Source of the DNA: Liolophura sinensis
Taxonomy: Eukaryota > Mollusca > Polyplacophora > Chitonida > Chitonidae
Assembly: GCF_032854445.1 (NCBI RefSeq)
Contig: NC_088299.1
Location: forward strand, 14,375,608-14,439,607
Direction: 5' to 3'
Length of the DNA stretch: 64,000 nt
The notes below the pieces were generated by a model that worked only from the letters and a program-made list of their open reading frames with translations, did not search any database and was not told where the DNA came from. The translations under genes were made by a program, and so were the position numbers. Below, piece by piece: positions 1 to 47,590 of the stretch (position 1 is the first letter of the stretch; every line of letters starts with the position of its first letter).

Positions 1-175
1 AATATTTCACTTATACGACGGCCGCTGGCATAATGATGGGCGGACTAAGCTCAGGGGGAACCCACCATCATCCGCAGGTTGCTGACAAACATTCCCACTT
101 ACGGAGAAGCTAGCATGCATGAGCTGGACTTGAACTCACAGCGACCACATTGGTCATTAATCGTGTGATAAGCGT
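1..175 (-). mobile_element. SINE-A copy, truncated by the window edge
   Basis: The same element recurs about twenty times here: tRNA-like head with A box (TGGCTCAGTCGG type) and B box (GAGTTCAAGTCC), a body with TGGTCGTGGGTTTCC and GTTTCCTCCCACCATAATGC, and an AAATAAATAAAT tail. Full copies are about 255 bp. I call it SINE-A; the family name is not known to me for certain. This copy runs tail-to-head on the plus strand and lacks its tail. Confidence 0.8.
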
Positions 176-249
176 TATCAATGATGTTGAACAGACAACT
201 TAGACGCCACACACGCGTAACGTATACATCTGTCAAGAATATCCAAGAG

Positions 250-545
250 AAGTCCAAATTTTTATTGAAAACAATAAAGAAAGATAGGAAATAAAGAAAG
301 ATAAGAAATAAAGAAAGATAAGAAATAAAGAAAGGGCCAATAAGAAATGAAGAAACAACCGATAGCAAAGAAATTGCCGGTAACAAACAAAAAGTGCCGG
401 TAACAAAAAAAAAAAAAAAACTGCCAGTAACCAAAAAAAAAGAAAGAAAAGAAAACGCCGATAAGAAAGAAAGAAAACACCGATAAGTAAGAAAGAAAAC
501 ACCGATTGCAAAGAAAGAAAAAACACCGACAACAAAGGAACACTT
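250..545. repeat. purine-rich low-complexity block
   Basis: AAAGAAAGATAAG-type repeats: about four 17-bp copies at 270-335, an A run near 404-420, and GAAAGAAAACACCGATAAG copies at 440-530. Open frames on the opposite strand here are compositional. Confidence 0.8.
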
Positions 546-2056
546 TTCTGAGTTCGCACAACCTGTATTTACAAACGGTAGTTTATCAACATCACAACAT
601 TTCTAAGATTTGGGTTTGATTATAACTGGTTACATAAGTTTTCATGCCGAATTTACGATTCCAGGCTGTACCGAGTCATGTAGAGCTTTGAAACTACTAG
701 TCAGTCACAGATATTGAATAATGTAGAAAATATCTGAACACCAAGCCAACAGTAAGATGCTTAAGTCTGTCCTTCAGAATACTTATCATTGGAATTATTA
801 TATAATTGTTTTTAACACATTTCGCACATAAATCGCAACTTCCATATTTTGCGGAAGATCAAGATTAGTCGAGTTAATCAGATTCAGCTGTTAAAAACGT
901 ATAATTTAGAAACGATGCTGAATAAAAGAGGCTTGTCCGATGCTATGTTGTGGAATAACTTCTCATCTTTCTCCAGGACACACTGCACGAGGAATACTCT
1001 AAATACCTATCCCACATTGGTCTGTACCATATAATCTGCGCCATACCGGGGGCAGTATGCTGTAAAGTAAACAGGGGGACGTCAGCCGTAATGCCCAGCT
1101 ATTATGTGTGGTGAAGAACAAAACGATAACAGGAAAATTTTACAGGAGAATGGGTGGGCGAAGTGAGGACGTGGCTTTGGGTGTGACACAACAAACAAGA
1201 CTCACAGCAGTCTGTCAGGACATCCAGTAGGTGGGAGTGGTTTGGATTCCCCTACTCTTTGCGTAGTTGGATACAAAACTACGGCGCGTTCGAAATGTAT
1301 ACTATTGGCGTGCAAAAATTGTCTTGGAATGACAACTTGTAAGAAAACACAGTTTGAGATTGGTCAAATATGTAATGTGTATTTCTTTGTTTGTTGTTTT
1401 ACGCCATACTCAGGATTTTTTCCCTTGTACTATATGGACTATTGTTTCTTGAGTTGGAGAAGAAAATAGCTCCAGTGGATGTGAGGGCAGTTCTTGTCTG
1501 AGCAATGGATGCTTGGGAGAATGGGCGTGTAGGTGTCTAGTATATACGCACCTACACGCACTTCGTTGCGACATGAAAAAACTGAACTCTGATTTAGTAG
1601 CAGGCTACCCAAACAGCTTGTCTTTAGGACACACCTGAATGCAAAACTTCAGTTCAGTACACAACGTACGTTTACGTCCACATGGATTCTAATACACAAG
1701 ACATGTAAAAGGTCAAGAATCCAAAAAACTTTGAAAAAAGCTAGGTAAGCACATAAATAAATTTTCACTCTTATTTTTTTCTCTTCACTACAGATATCTG
1801 AAGTTTCCCAATGTTACAATTTTCCTTCAAGAAAATCTGTCTTATATTTCTTATTTCATTCCCATGGCATTCTCCTAACAAACTACGAGGATACTAAATT
1901 AGAACATGTCTAAATATGGTTCCTAGGTTGATCAAAAACTGGAAATGCTGACATTTTCCTTGACATGGCCCATAAACATTTTACTGATAGAAAACAACTG
2001 AAATCGCACCTTCTATCCTACTATTTATCAGTCCAAGATAATAAACAAACCTTCCC
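546..2056. other. gene-free flank downstream of SUPT16H
   Basis: AT-rich sequence without recognisable exons. The only structure seen is an exact 11-bp inverted repeat (GCGTGTAGGTG, 1525-1535 and 1549-1559) with a 13-base loop. Confidence 0.5.
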
Positions 2057-2070
2057 TTTATTTATTTATT
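2057..2070 (-). terminator. candidate SUPT16H polyadenylation signals
   Basis: Overlapping TTTATT on the plus strand at 2057, 2061 and 2065 reads AATAAA on the coding strand, about 195-210 bp past the stop codon. A SINE tail origin for the ATTT repeats cannot be excluded. Confidence 0.5.
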
Positions 2071-2265
2071 TATCGATTTTTTCTTTTGCTGACATGAAGT
2101 GAGCATGAACTGAGCTATTCAGCTCAAAAAATAGACCACATTCATGATCCGTATAGCACAGACTAAGCCAGGAAAGTAAGTGTTCAAACTGGTCTGCAGA
2201 CACCCACATTAAAACTTGGTCCAACTGGGTTTCAGTTTTGTCTCGACAATCCCTGAAACGCTCGC

Positions 2266-37816
<35,551 letters not shown>

Positions 37817-38414
37817 AGTTGCACACTGACCTGCAAGAAATGGCGCGAGATTTCGTGACGTCACGGAATAGATTGTCGATGCACAGACATGTCGAGTGTT
37901 TTTATTGGCTACTTCCACCTTATTCTTAGGCAGCACTTTTAAGAAATTCCTTTGCACTTTCATTCATTTATGATTTATTTGGCATATCTTAATGTATTCC
38001 AGAACACATATTTTATTCTAGGAGACGTAACTTTGTTTCCGTTTATATTTATCGTTTTGTTTAATTACATTCTAGCAACACATATTAAATAATAAACAAG
38101 GATAAATACTATGCGCTTATTAATTATGACATCATAATCACATCCCAGACATCAGGATGATTATACGTGGTTTTCATTAGCCTTTGCGTTTTGCTTGATC
38201 TTTCGAAAAATTTCTTTATAACTGGTGGGAAAACGAAAATGTTGTCATGATGCACAAGAGCTACCTCCCCTTGACCGACACTCTCCAACTTCGCACAAAT
38301 TCGTGTCGAATATTGTCTGACAAATATTGAAAGGAAGAGGAAGGCGTGTGGATTGATGCGGTTTAATGAACAACACATTAAGCTAATTAGGTCCATGAAA
38401 TCTGGATAAAAGCG
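37817..38414. promoter_or_regulatory. divergent promoter region between SUPT16H and TRAPPC2L
   Basis: The two start codons point away from each other and are 598 bp apart, so both 5'UTRs and core promoters probably lie here. A perfect TGACGTCA palindrome (CRE/ATF site) sits at 37856-37863, 40 bp upstream of the SUPT16H start, next to the CpG-bearing stretch TGGCGCGAGATTTCG (37841-37855). No TATA box is obvious. The SUPT16H reading frame stays open upstream to 37963, which is expected of a short CpG-rich leader. Confidence 0.65.
37856..37863. promoter_or_regulatory. CRE-type palindrome TGACGTCA
   Basis: Exact 8-bp consensus for CREB/ATF factors, immediately upstream of SUPT16H in the shared promoter. 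Sequence match only. Confidence 0.6.
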
Positions 38415-41229
38415 ATGGCTGTGTGTGTAGCTGTCATCGCAAAGGAGGTAGAGTGTCGTGCAATGTGCTGTTGTTGTTGTCGTTTACGATCTGTCAAAAT
38501 CTAATTATGTATTTACCTTTATGGTCTCAGCACCTTTACTTCTAAAATATGAATTCTTGAGAAGATGTTCAAAATGGATTGAAAATTATTATTCCGTTGT
38601 TTTCCTCTCATTATGATGTGAAGTTATCTATCTGTTTGTTGCTTTATCAAGCTCGACATTTGCTAAAACAATATTTGGATTATATGCATAGTTTCAATTT
38701 CCTTGCGCATATACAATCACGATTTAACCATCCAACATCCAATCACAGTCGCCAGGCTCAACACATAGAGGTAGAGAGTAATTATCTTTTTCTTGGCACT
38801 ACCAGTGCAGAAATGGGTAGGTCCAGAGGGCTGGTGGGGAGGGAAAGATCACATGAGCAATTTAACGGTCATGATCATTCGTTGAAGAATATAGGCCATC
38901 TGCAGTTGTTTCATAGCAGATGTGTATATTGGCATGGTTGATCACATTAATAATGATGCAAAATCGGGACCATATTTCACAAACTATGAGGCATCAGCTG
39001 TGTCACATCTGACAAGTCGCCGATGTATAAGGCTGCATGTTCAAATCCATCACCAGTTGATTTGAGCGATGTTCCTTGGCTATAAAAGTGACAGCCATCG
39101 TGTGAGAGATTTGAGCGATGTGTGGGTGTGAGAGTATTCTTAGAGCATATCACAATTCTCGCCCTGATACAGTTGAAAAATTGTCAATATGGAGTTAAGC
39201 CATGATTCATTCATTTATTCAGATCACAATTAGAAAAATTTGAAACACAGAAAATTTTGAGTGACATGTCATTACATGGATATGATGTTGTCATAAATGT
39301 AAAGGTCTTTCGTATGGTTGTTTCACATCTTTCATTTCAGAATTACCCTTTATACATCAAGACCATTTCTACAGAGAATGAGCTGAGATTTTATTACACG
39401 GTTCATACATCCCTGGATGTCGTTGAAGAGAAGATTTCCTCAGTGGGGAAAAATTCAAATGACCTACGAGAACTGTATTTAGGATTGTTATACCCCACGG
39501 AAGATTTTAAAGTGTATCCTTTTTTTTTTTAAAAAATATCCAGCAGTACATGGGAAGGTCTGCCAGCTCTGCCCGGTTTCACCTCCCACATAATGGTGGC
39601 CACCATCGTATAAGTGAAATATCCTTGAGTACGAGGTAAAACACCAGTCAAATAAGTAAATAAATTTGGTAAAATTGATTCATGAAAGAAGTTATAATCC
39701 TGTCTGATTAAAGTAAGATTTTATGTAATTGGCTAAGTAATGACAATTCATTTATGCACTGGCACCTTGCATGTTTAGTGATCATGGCCCTTTAAAAGAA
39801 AAGGCAAGTAGTATAAGCTATTGTGAAGAGGGTCAGAAACAGCCATTTTTATCTGATGCTAGGTAACTCTATAAATCAACCTATAATCTGTTAATCAACT
39901 GTGTTTAGAGAAACTGGAAACACGATGTTGTATGACTCCTACCCAGAGCATATGCACAGTATATGGTTAAAGGACAAAATGTTTATGTTACTGATCACTT
40001 TGGTGTGCAATGTCTCCGTTATGCAACATTGCAAATGGAAAAGGTACACTTTCTAAATATGTGAAATATGTTATTGTTACACGTTTCATCTACTGTTGTG
40101 TTTTCTTTCAAGCAAGAATGCCAGATCCGACTTTGGCTGCTATCTGTTTCTTAATTTTCTTCTTATTTAATAATCTCCTACTCAAGGATATTTTACTTGT
40201 GCGGCAGGGGTCAGGTTTATGGTTAAACGAAGGAGAGAAGATCTTAAACACTACATATGTAAACGAGGGTAGATTCTGTCAATTCTCCTTTCATGTAATT
40301 TTCACAGGGTTGTCTCCCTTAAATTGGGTGTAAATACAGTGTCATCCTTCTCTTCAATGATCTGTCTGTTATAACCTTGACCTTTACTCAGCTATGGATA
40401 TGTCACCAATACCAAAGTGAAGTTTGTAATCGTTGTAGAAACGTCTAATACATCATTACGAGATAATGAAATTAGAAGTGTAAGTTGATGGATATAGTTA
40501 ACTATGGCCTTTTTTTTTTGATTTGTCTTTAATACTGTTTTCAAGAATTTGTTGTTTTATAACATTGTTATTTGACAATAGTCAGGCTTGCTGATGGAGG
40601 AAACCAGGATATCATTTCTCTAATAAGTCGTAAGTTATAAATCTTGAATTGTAAAACTTAAATTGTATGTTCTACCCTTTAGCCTGTAAAAATCTGCTAA
40701 GTATGTATGAATGTGACATCAAATGGCATTGGCTGGCTTGGAGAAATAATTGGTGACAATTTTTGTTGTGTTTTCAGATGTTTAGAAAGCTTCACAATGG
40801 CTATGTGAACCTCCTGTGCAATCCATTCTACACCCCTGGGGACAGCATTTCCTCATGGTAATGGTTTGGAGTTTGAGTCAGAAAGTAGATTAACCAAATG
40901 CATATTGTCTGTTGTTGAGCTTAAGACTGTAATTCACCATCTTAAATGATCTGGAAATTTTCCGGCTGTACACTTTTGGTGTGACTAAAGTTTGGGACCA
41001 TTTAAAGTTTGTTCCGCCATGAAAGAATCACAAAAAGTAATAAAGTGATCAGTGATTTTTTTACTTAGGTGATTGGTGTTTAAATGCTGTACTTAGTAAT
41101 TTTTGGAACGTGTGGTAAGGTTTTAATCATGTTAATTTCATACAGATGTTTACGTGTATTTTCACATTTATGATTTTTCTTTCTAGCTCATTTGAGAAGA
41201 TGGTGTCCTCCATGATGAGAGAAGACTGA
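38415..41229 (+). CDS. TRAPPC2L: TRAPPC2L, trafficking protein particle complex subunit 2-like (5 coding exons)
   Basis: Small longin/sedlin-fold subunit of TRAPP, the Rab GEF and tethering complex of ER-Golgi and Golgi traffic. Exons: 38415-38447, 39341-39513, 40392-40479, 40778-40857, 41187-41229, all with GT-AG introns and consistent phases. The sum is 417 nt, 138 aa plus stop, matching the usual ~139 aa. Conserved stretches are [79 protein letters not shown] and [11 protein letters not shown]. The start is fixed by homology of exon 1. The gene is head-to-head with SUPT16H, and intron 2 contains a SINE 34 bp after its donor. Confidence 0.95.
38448..39340 (+). other. TRAPPC2L intron 1
   Basis: No element recognised. 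A 120-codon open frame (38579-38941) is low in similarity to anything I know and lacks domain features; treated as chance. GATTTGAGCGATGT occurs twice near 39060 and 39108. Confidence 0.6.
39547..39666 (+). mobile_element. SINE-A copy with internal deletion, TRAPPC2L intron 2
   Basis: GTACATGGGAAGGTCTGCCA joined to GCTCTGCCCGGTTTC, then GTATAAGTGAAATATCCTTG and the ACACCAGTCAAATAAGTAAA tail. Confidence 0.8.
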
Positions 41230-41337
41230 GAAACCAGTGGAGGCAAGATGGGCTGGGGATGGGCAGGATGGGTGGATGGGTGATAGGGTATATGTGGATC
41301 AGTGTGGTGTGTCAGAATGCCTTGCTAAACATCAGTC

Positions 41338-41420
41338 AATAAATCAGTCAGTATCATGTGAAGAAATCAGAATTATGTAATTTAAATCTGTGTACATGTA
41401 TATATGAAACTGTAAATAAA
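41338..41420 (+). terminator. TRAPPC2L polyadenylation signals
   Basis: AATAAA occurs at 41338-41343 and again at 41415-41420, 109 and 186 bp after the stop. The second is followed by a GT-rich stretch (41444-41466), as expected for a cleavage/polyadenylation site. Confidence 0.6.
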
Positions 41421-41742
41421 TGTGCACACTTTGAGACAGCAGAGGTAGTGTTTTCTTTTGTCTGTAGCTGAAGATGTTATAATTTACCTGAGGATTTGGT
41501 AATTAATACAGTGTGTTTCACCGGATGTTTAGCATTTTCAGGTGACACTTTCTTTTTGATTCTGATTGATTCTATCACCCTGTAGGTTTTTTGTGAAGCC
41601 TGATTAATTGCTTAAATTTCAGAAAAGTATCATATGAAGAGTTGTATTATCTTGTGAAAGTCTATTTCATTCCAAACTCAAGATGAAAACAGTAAATGAT
41701 GTAAAAATGCAGATACAAGTATTGTATACAGAAAAGTCAGTA

Positions 41743-41990
41743 TGACTGATGTATACAAGAGTCGTAAAGTTATGTCCATTGTGAACCCGAAGGTGTCCAT
41801 CAGCCTGACTGATGTATACAAGAGTCGTAAAGTTATGTCTGTTATGAACCTGAAGGTGTCCGTCAGCCTGACTGATGTATACAAGAGTCATAAAATTATG
41901 TCCACTGTGAACCCGAAGGAGTCCATCAGCCTGACTGATGCATAAAAGAGTCATAAAGTTATATCCATTGTGAACCCGAAGGAGTCCATA
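41743..41990. repeat. 63-bp tandem repeat, four copies
   Basis: Units start at 41743, 41806, 41869 and 41932 (TGACTGATGTATACAAGAGT then CGTAAAGTTATGTCC). The 21-codon period keeps frames open on both strands, but there are no gene signals. Confidence 0.93.
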
Positions 41991-42227
41991 TTATTCTACA
42001 CGCTGAGGGGTCTACCTGTCTATTCTTAATACAAAGTAAATGACACTTAAGTGTGCATTACACTTAGTACCAGGCCAATGTACTAACATACTTCTGAATA
42101 CTTTGTGGGACACCCCCACTGAAAATAAACTTTTGTTATTATATACGTGTATTATATAGTGTGCTTGCATTAGCAGTATACCTGGCAGAATGAAAGACTG
42201 GAAAGGTCTGTAACTAGCTGTATTGTT

Positions 42228-42326
42228 TTAACCATTAGCCCTGTTTTTCCACTTGTGAACATCACTGCCGTCGTATGAGTGAAAAATTCTTGAATAAGAC
42301 GTCTATCACCAATCAAGTAAATAAAC
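42228..42326 (+). mobile_element. SINE-A 3' end, diverged
   Basis: CACTGCCGTCGTATGAGTG, AAAAATTCTTGAATAAGACG and CACCAATCAAGTAAATAAAC. Confidence 0.6.
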
Positions 42327-42750
42327 GGATTTCTTAAAACTGGTAGTCATAGCGCTGGGCTTAAAGAGAGGCCAAGTAGTGATCGAGCGCTTGTCAGACG
42401 GGGTGCTGATTTACCGGACGTGTTAGGGCTTGTCAAAATTTGAAACGCAATACAACTGAAATGTTTGGCTCCCGGAACTCTAAGATTCGGACAATGTTTC
42501 ATTGCTGCAGAAAACTGAACCAACCACAAACTGAGTCCTTCTTTGCTCTGAGCTGGTGCATTTATTTATTTGCATTTTATGACTTAAAGGCGCGAGCCCT
42601 GGGCTCGTGTTTATCATACAACTCAAGTCAAATATTCAAACATATCTACAAATAAAATGCCTTGCTCCAGATACTTAAAAATTTTTTACTGTTCTTTCCT
42701 GTCATTAGTTTGGCTTTTTAAGGACTTTAAATTTATGACTAAAGTCTTAT

Positions 42751-44503
42751 GTTGCTTGATAAATATGGGCCCTGGTCTACAAGATACAGTGTAAAGCTTG
42801 ATTGCTTGATGAATACGGGCCTTGTCCACAGATACAGTGTAAAGCTTGGTTGCGTGATGAATACAGGCCCTGGTCTACAGATACCGTGTAAAGCTTGGTT
42901 GCTTGATGAATACAGGCTCTAGTCTACAAATACAGTGTAAAGCTTGATTGCTTGATGAATATGGGCCCTGGTCTACAGATACAGTGTAAAGCTTGGTTGC
43001 TTGATGAATGCGGGCCTTGTCCACAGATACAGTGTAAAGCTTGGTTGCGTGATGAATACAGGCCCTAGTCTACAGATACAGTGTAAAGCTTGGTTGCTTG
43101 ATGAATATGGGCCCTGGTCTACAGATAGTGTAAAGCTTGGTTGCTTGATGAATATGGGCCCTGGTCTACAGATACAGTGTAAAGCTTGGTTGCTTGATGA
43201 ATGCAGGCCCTGGTCTACAGATACCGTGTAAAGCTTGGTTGCTTGATGAATACAGGCCCTAATCTATAGATACATTGTAAAGCTTGATTGCTTGATGAAT
43301 ATGGGCCCTGGTCTACAGATACAGTGTAAAGCTCGGTTGCTTGATGAATACAGGCCCTGGTCTACAGATACAGTGTAAAGCTTGGTTGCTTGATGAATAT
43401 GGGCCCTGGTCTACAGATACAGTGTAAAGCTTGGTTGCGTGATGAATACAGGCCCTGGTCTACAGATGCAGTGTAAAGCTCGGTTGCTTGATGAATACAG
43501 GCCCTGGTCTACAGATACAGTGTAAAGCTCGGTTGCTTGATGAATACAGGCCCTGGTCTACAGATACAGTGTAAAGCTTGGTTGCTTGATGAATATGGGC
43601 CCTGGTCTACAGATACAGTGTAAAGCTTGATTGCTTGATGAATATGGGCCCTGGTCTACAGATACAGTGTAAAGCTTGGTTGCTTGATGAATATGGGCCC
43701 TGGTCTACAGATAGTGTAAAGCTTGGTTGCTTGATGAATATGGGCCCTGGTCTACAGATACAGTGTAAAGCTTGGTTGCTTGATGAATATGGGCCCTGGT
43801 CTACAGATACAGTGTAAAGCTTGATTGCTTGATGAATACAGGCCCTGGTCTACAGATACCGTGTAAAGCTTGGTTGCTTGATGAATACAGGCTCTAGTCT
43901 ACAAATACAGTGTAAAGCTTGATTGCTTGATGAATATGGGCGTTGGTCTACAGATACAGTGTAAAGCTCGGTTGCTTGATGAATACAGGCCCTGGTCTAC
44001 AGATACAGTGTAAAGCTTGGTTGCTTGATGAATATGGGCCCTGGTCTACAGATACAGTGTAAAGCTTGATTGCTTGATGAATACAGGCCCTGGTCTACAG
44101 ATACCGTGTAAAGCTTGGTTGCTTGATGAATACAGGCTCTAGTCTACAAATACAGTGTAAAGCTTGATTGCTTGATGAATATGGGCGTTGGTCTACAGAT
44201 ACAGTGTAAAGCTCGGTTGCTTGATGAATACAGGCCCTGGTCTACAGATACAGTGTAAAGCTTGATTGCTTGATGAATACAGGCCCTGGTCTACAGATAC
44301 AGTGTAAAGCTCGGTTGCTTGATGAATATGGGCGTTGGTCTACAGATACCGTGTAAAGCTTGATTGCTTGATGAATATGGGCCCTGGTCTACAGATACAG
44401 TGTAAAGCTTGGTTGCTTGATGAATACAGGCCCTGGTCTACAGATACAGTGTAAAGCTTGATTGCTTGATGAATATGGGCCCTGGTCTACAGATACAGTG
44501 TAA
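42751..44503. repeat. 49-bp tandem array, about 36 copies
   Basis: The unit is CAGTGTAAAGCTTGGTTGCT then TGATGAATATGGGCCCTGGT and CTACAGATA. Variants alternate ATGGGCCCTGG, ACAGGCCCTGG and GGGCGTTGG; some units lack three bases. A five-unit block around 43850 recurs about 245 bp later. Lies 1.5 kb downstream of TRAPPC2L. Confidence 0.95.
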
Positions 44504-45823
44504 CTCTCGGTGCCATCGGTATACCAGGTGTTGATCATGGAATGGTCAGCAAATTACCAATGTGATCGTTACTCATCGTGATCGAGCTGAAACAAATGTG
44601 GCGAAAGCTGTAGGGAAAGTCACACAACAAAACTCATTGTTAAAATGAGAGACACCTTTAGAGATGTATAACGTTGACGCGTATATAGGGCCCATATGAG
44701 GAATATACTGATATTCCCCAGTCGTTCCCGTACAAGAAGCTCACCATCCCAAATGTTCCGTCATATTGCTGACCGCATCCTGTGGTTTCAGCTCCGTCTT
44801 ACCCACAGACCTCACTCTGTGATGAAAAGTGTCATGTTGTGAAGTGCATGAGCATCCTGGAGTATAGGCTTCACCCTGAGGCAACCAGTCTAAACCTGTT
44901 TCTATACGGAAACTGCTATATTGCTAAACTACTAAACAAACTTAAACGCATTCAAATATTTGAATACCGCTGGCTGGATGGACAATATTGACAGTGATTT
45001 GACATCGTTCGCGGCAATTTTGTTCATGTAGCCAAACGTATGTATACGTGTAAAGCTTATGAGACGTCATGGACGCCTAATTATATAAATTATATTGGCC
45101 TTAAAGCCTACCGTATATAGACTTCATATAGGCCGATTTAGATGAACTTAATTCCCTTATAGAAAGTTTTAAATGATAAGTGAAGGTATTTTTCGGTAAA
45201 GGTTTCAGTTGTGTCTCATATACGATAACTTTCATTCTTGTCATTGTCCTGTATAGGTCGTTAAGTTACCGCGTTGTGCAGCATTTGCATCCATACCTTC
45301 TGTGGAACATGGGAACATGAACTAAATGTTGTTGGAAGTATAGGCGTTTGCTTATATGCGGATGTCAGCATGTGAGTAGTCCTATAACGTTCCCGGATAT
45401 GTTACAAATGCACATTGCGTGTCTTGGAGGAGCGTACGTCGGATACACATGTAGAAAATAAAGGGAATATTTGTGACACCTTCCAACATCCGGAATTTAT
45501 AACTTTACTGTATATACTACAGGTAATTTTTTTTTAATAAAACCTCACCTATATGTGGAATACGTGAGGACAGATCACACAAATAATGTATCCGCTATAC
45601 ACTACAAAGGCCTCTATACGTGTAGACTGGCACCACATGCACTAGGTATATACAGATATCGGATATACAAATATCGGTATTATGGATGCATTTGCGTGCG
45701 TGCGTATATCACGTGCTAAGCATATGTTTATATAGCTGTACACCTATTCCTGTATGCGTGTATAGATTTAAGGATATTGTCTTTTTCATCATACGATCTA
45801 CTTGGTCTTTTCCACGCATGTAT
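44504..45823. other. unannotated intergenic stretch
   Basis: No exon, transposon or repeat recognised. AT-rich with scattered TATATA runs. Confidence 0.5.
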
Positions 45824-46020
45824 TTTATTTATTTGCTTTCTTGGTGTTTTATGCAGTGCTCAAGAATGTTTCACTTATACGGCAGTGGCTAGCTTTATGG
45901 AGTGAGGGAAAGGGGGAAGCACACTACCATTCGCATTTGCTAGCAGACCTTCCCACGTATGACGGAAAGGAAGCCAGCATGAGCTGGGTTTGAACTCAAA
46001 GCGACCACATTGGTGAGAAC
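45824..46020 (-). mobile_element. SINE-A copy ending at the GT microsatellite
   Basis: TTATTTATTTGC-TTCTTGGTG, TGCTCAAGAATGTTTCACTT, GGAAGCCAGCATGAGCTGGG and the B-box complement. The head is cut off at AGAACTTAAATATGG just before (GT)n. Confidence 0.8.
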
Positions 46021-46030
46021 TTAAATATGG

Positions 46031-46034
<4 letters not shown>

Positions 46035-46112
<78 letters not shown>

Positions 46113-46145
46113 GTGTATGTATGTATGTATGTATGTATGTATGTG
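46035..46145. repeat. (GT)n then (GTAT)n microsatellite
   Basis: About 34 GT dinucleotides from 46035 to about 46103, passing into GTAT tetranucleotides to 46145. Confidence 0.97.
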
Positions 46146-46186
46146 TACATACACTGTGTCCTGAGAACGTATTCATATATTCATTT

Positions 46187-46410
46187 ATATTTATTTATTT
46201 GATTGGCATTTTATGCAGAACTCAAGAATATTTCACTTATACGTCGGCGGCCAGCATTATGGTGGAAGGGATCTGGACAGAGCCGGCGGGAAACCCACGA
46301 CCATCTGCAGGTCGTTGTCAGGCCTTCCCACGTACGGCCGGAGAGGAAGCCAGCATGAGCTGGAGTTGAACTCGCAGCGACCGCATTGGGTCATTGCGCC
46401 GCAATACAGA
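46187..46410 (-). mobile_element. SINE-A copy
   Basis: TTTATTTATTTGATTGGCAT, CTCAAGAATATTTCACTTAT, CGGCGGCCAGCATTATGGTG, GAGGAAGCCAGCATGAGCTG and CGACCGCATTGGGTCATTGC. The extreme head is missing. Confidence 0.85.
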
Positions 46411-46789
46411 GACTGCTTTAGGCATTTTTTTAGGCTCATTGGCATAAACAGTTTATGTGTGCACATTTTTGCCAGTTTGTAAGGCATATGTTCCAATACA
46501 GATTTATTTATTTGTTTATTTCATTGCTATTTAAAGTGTTACTTCAGTCCTAAGAGACGCATAGTTGAAATATTAAATTGATATGAAGAATACCCCCATG
46601 GAATATAGCTAACTCCACGTTTCAAAAAATTTACGCTGGATAACACGATCTAACCCCTATGAGTGAAAAGTCCTGAAAGATAAAAACTCCGGCAATTTCC
46701 GTAAAATTTTCCTGATTTGTGGTAATAGTATGCTTTATGTGACGATGAATCAGGCTGATATAACGTCGCGCAAGGCAGTTACTCTGGAG

Positions 46790-46874
46790 TGACGTCATGC
46801 GCGTTTGAAAGTACGACGTCATTTGTTGCTATGAGTCAGTGATGGGTGACGTCAAGCGTTGTTTCATGACGTCA
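46790..46874. promoter_or_regulatory. cluster of four CRE-like sites plus an AP-1-like site
   Basis: TGACGTCA exact at 46790-46797, 46847-46854 and 46867-46874, CGACGTCA at 46814-46821, and TGAGTCAG near 46832, all within 85 bp. No gene is recognised beside it. Confidence 0.5.
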
Positions 46875-47099
46875 CACCAGGTAAAAATGGAAATGGCAGA
46901 AAACTTTTGTTTCCGTATTATCCTCCCGAACTAACAACAACGGCTTTAATACAATGTGTTTTGTCTACAATATAAGAAAACGATTTCGACTACCTCGATC
47001 CTTATCATTTAACCTTGCCTTTAAGACATACACGTTTTAAACACTAAAGTAGTTCTTTAACGCCATGCTCGCGAATTTTAGAATATAGCCATGCGCCTT

Positions 47100-47300
47100 G
47101 ACTTCCATTTTACAGGTCGAGGTACGGAAGCAGCGAGGTAGCAAAGCAAGGTCACGAGGCAGCGCAGAAAGGTAAGGAGGTATAGCGAAACAAGGTAAGG
47201 ATACAGACGCTATAGACATGATAAATATAACGAGGTGAGTCACCTTGCTACCTATAGCCACATATGTGCTTCGTTGTCAAGATAACTCGCTACCTCGACC
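47100..47300. repeat. degenerate CGAGGTA/GCAGCGAGG simple repeat
   Basis: Irregular copies of GAGGTAGC, GCAGCGAGG and CAAGGTAAGGA. The complementary motif family (CCTCGCAACCTCGC) appears at 52160-52560. Confidence 0.5.
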
Positions 47301-47333
47301 ATTGTATTGACCATCACTTATTATATCACAAAG

Positions 47334-47590
47334 AGGGCCTCCGTGGCCAAGATGATTGGCACCCCAGCACGGCGCAACGACCCAGGAGCCTCTCACCAAT
47401 GCCGTCGCTGTGAGTTCAAGTCCAGCTCACGCTGCTTCCTCTCCGACCGTAAAATGGGAGGTCTGCAGCAACCTGCGGATGGTCGTGGGATTTCCCCGGG
47501 CTCTGACAGGTTTCCTCCCATCATAATGCTTGAAGACGTTGTATAAGTGAAATATTCTTGAGTACGGTATAAAACACGAATCAAATAAAT
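47334..47590 (+). mobile_element. SINE-A copy, full length
   Basis: GGGCCTCCGTGGCCAAGATG head, CGCTGTGAGTTCAAGTCCAG B box, GGTCGTGGGATTTCCCCGGG, GTATAAGTGAAATATTCTTG and the ACGAATCAAATAAATACAT tail. Confidence 0.88.

Noticed and set aside
99-561. Phe/Leu/Ser-rich frames on the minus strand
   Set aside because: Translation of the purine-rich AAAGAAAG block; overlapping frames give similar composition.
37817-37963. 49-codon N-terminal extension of SUPT16H
   Set aside because: In frame but not similar to SPT16, and the internal ATG has a good context and exact family start; treated as leader.
38579-38941. 120-codon plus-strand frame in TRAPPC2L intron 1
   Set aside because: No domain, no similarity recognised, and it would lie inside a well-supported intron.
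40160-40250. Possible minus-strand SINE-A fragment (CTACTCAAGGATATTTTACT)
   Set aside because: Match limited to about 30 bases, too short to call.
46037-46369. Cys/Val alternating frame
   Set aside because: Translation of the (GT)n microsatellite running into a SINE.
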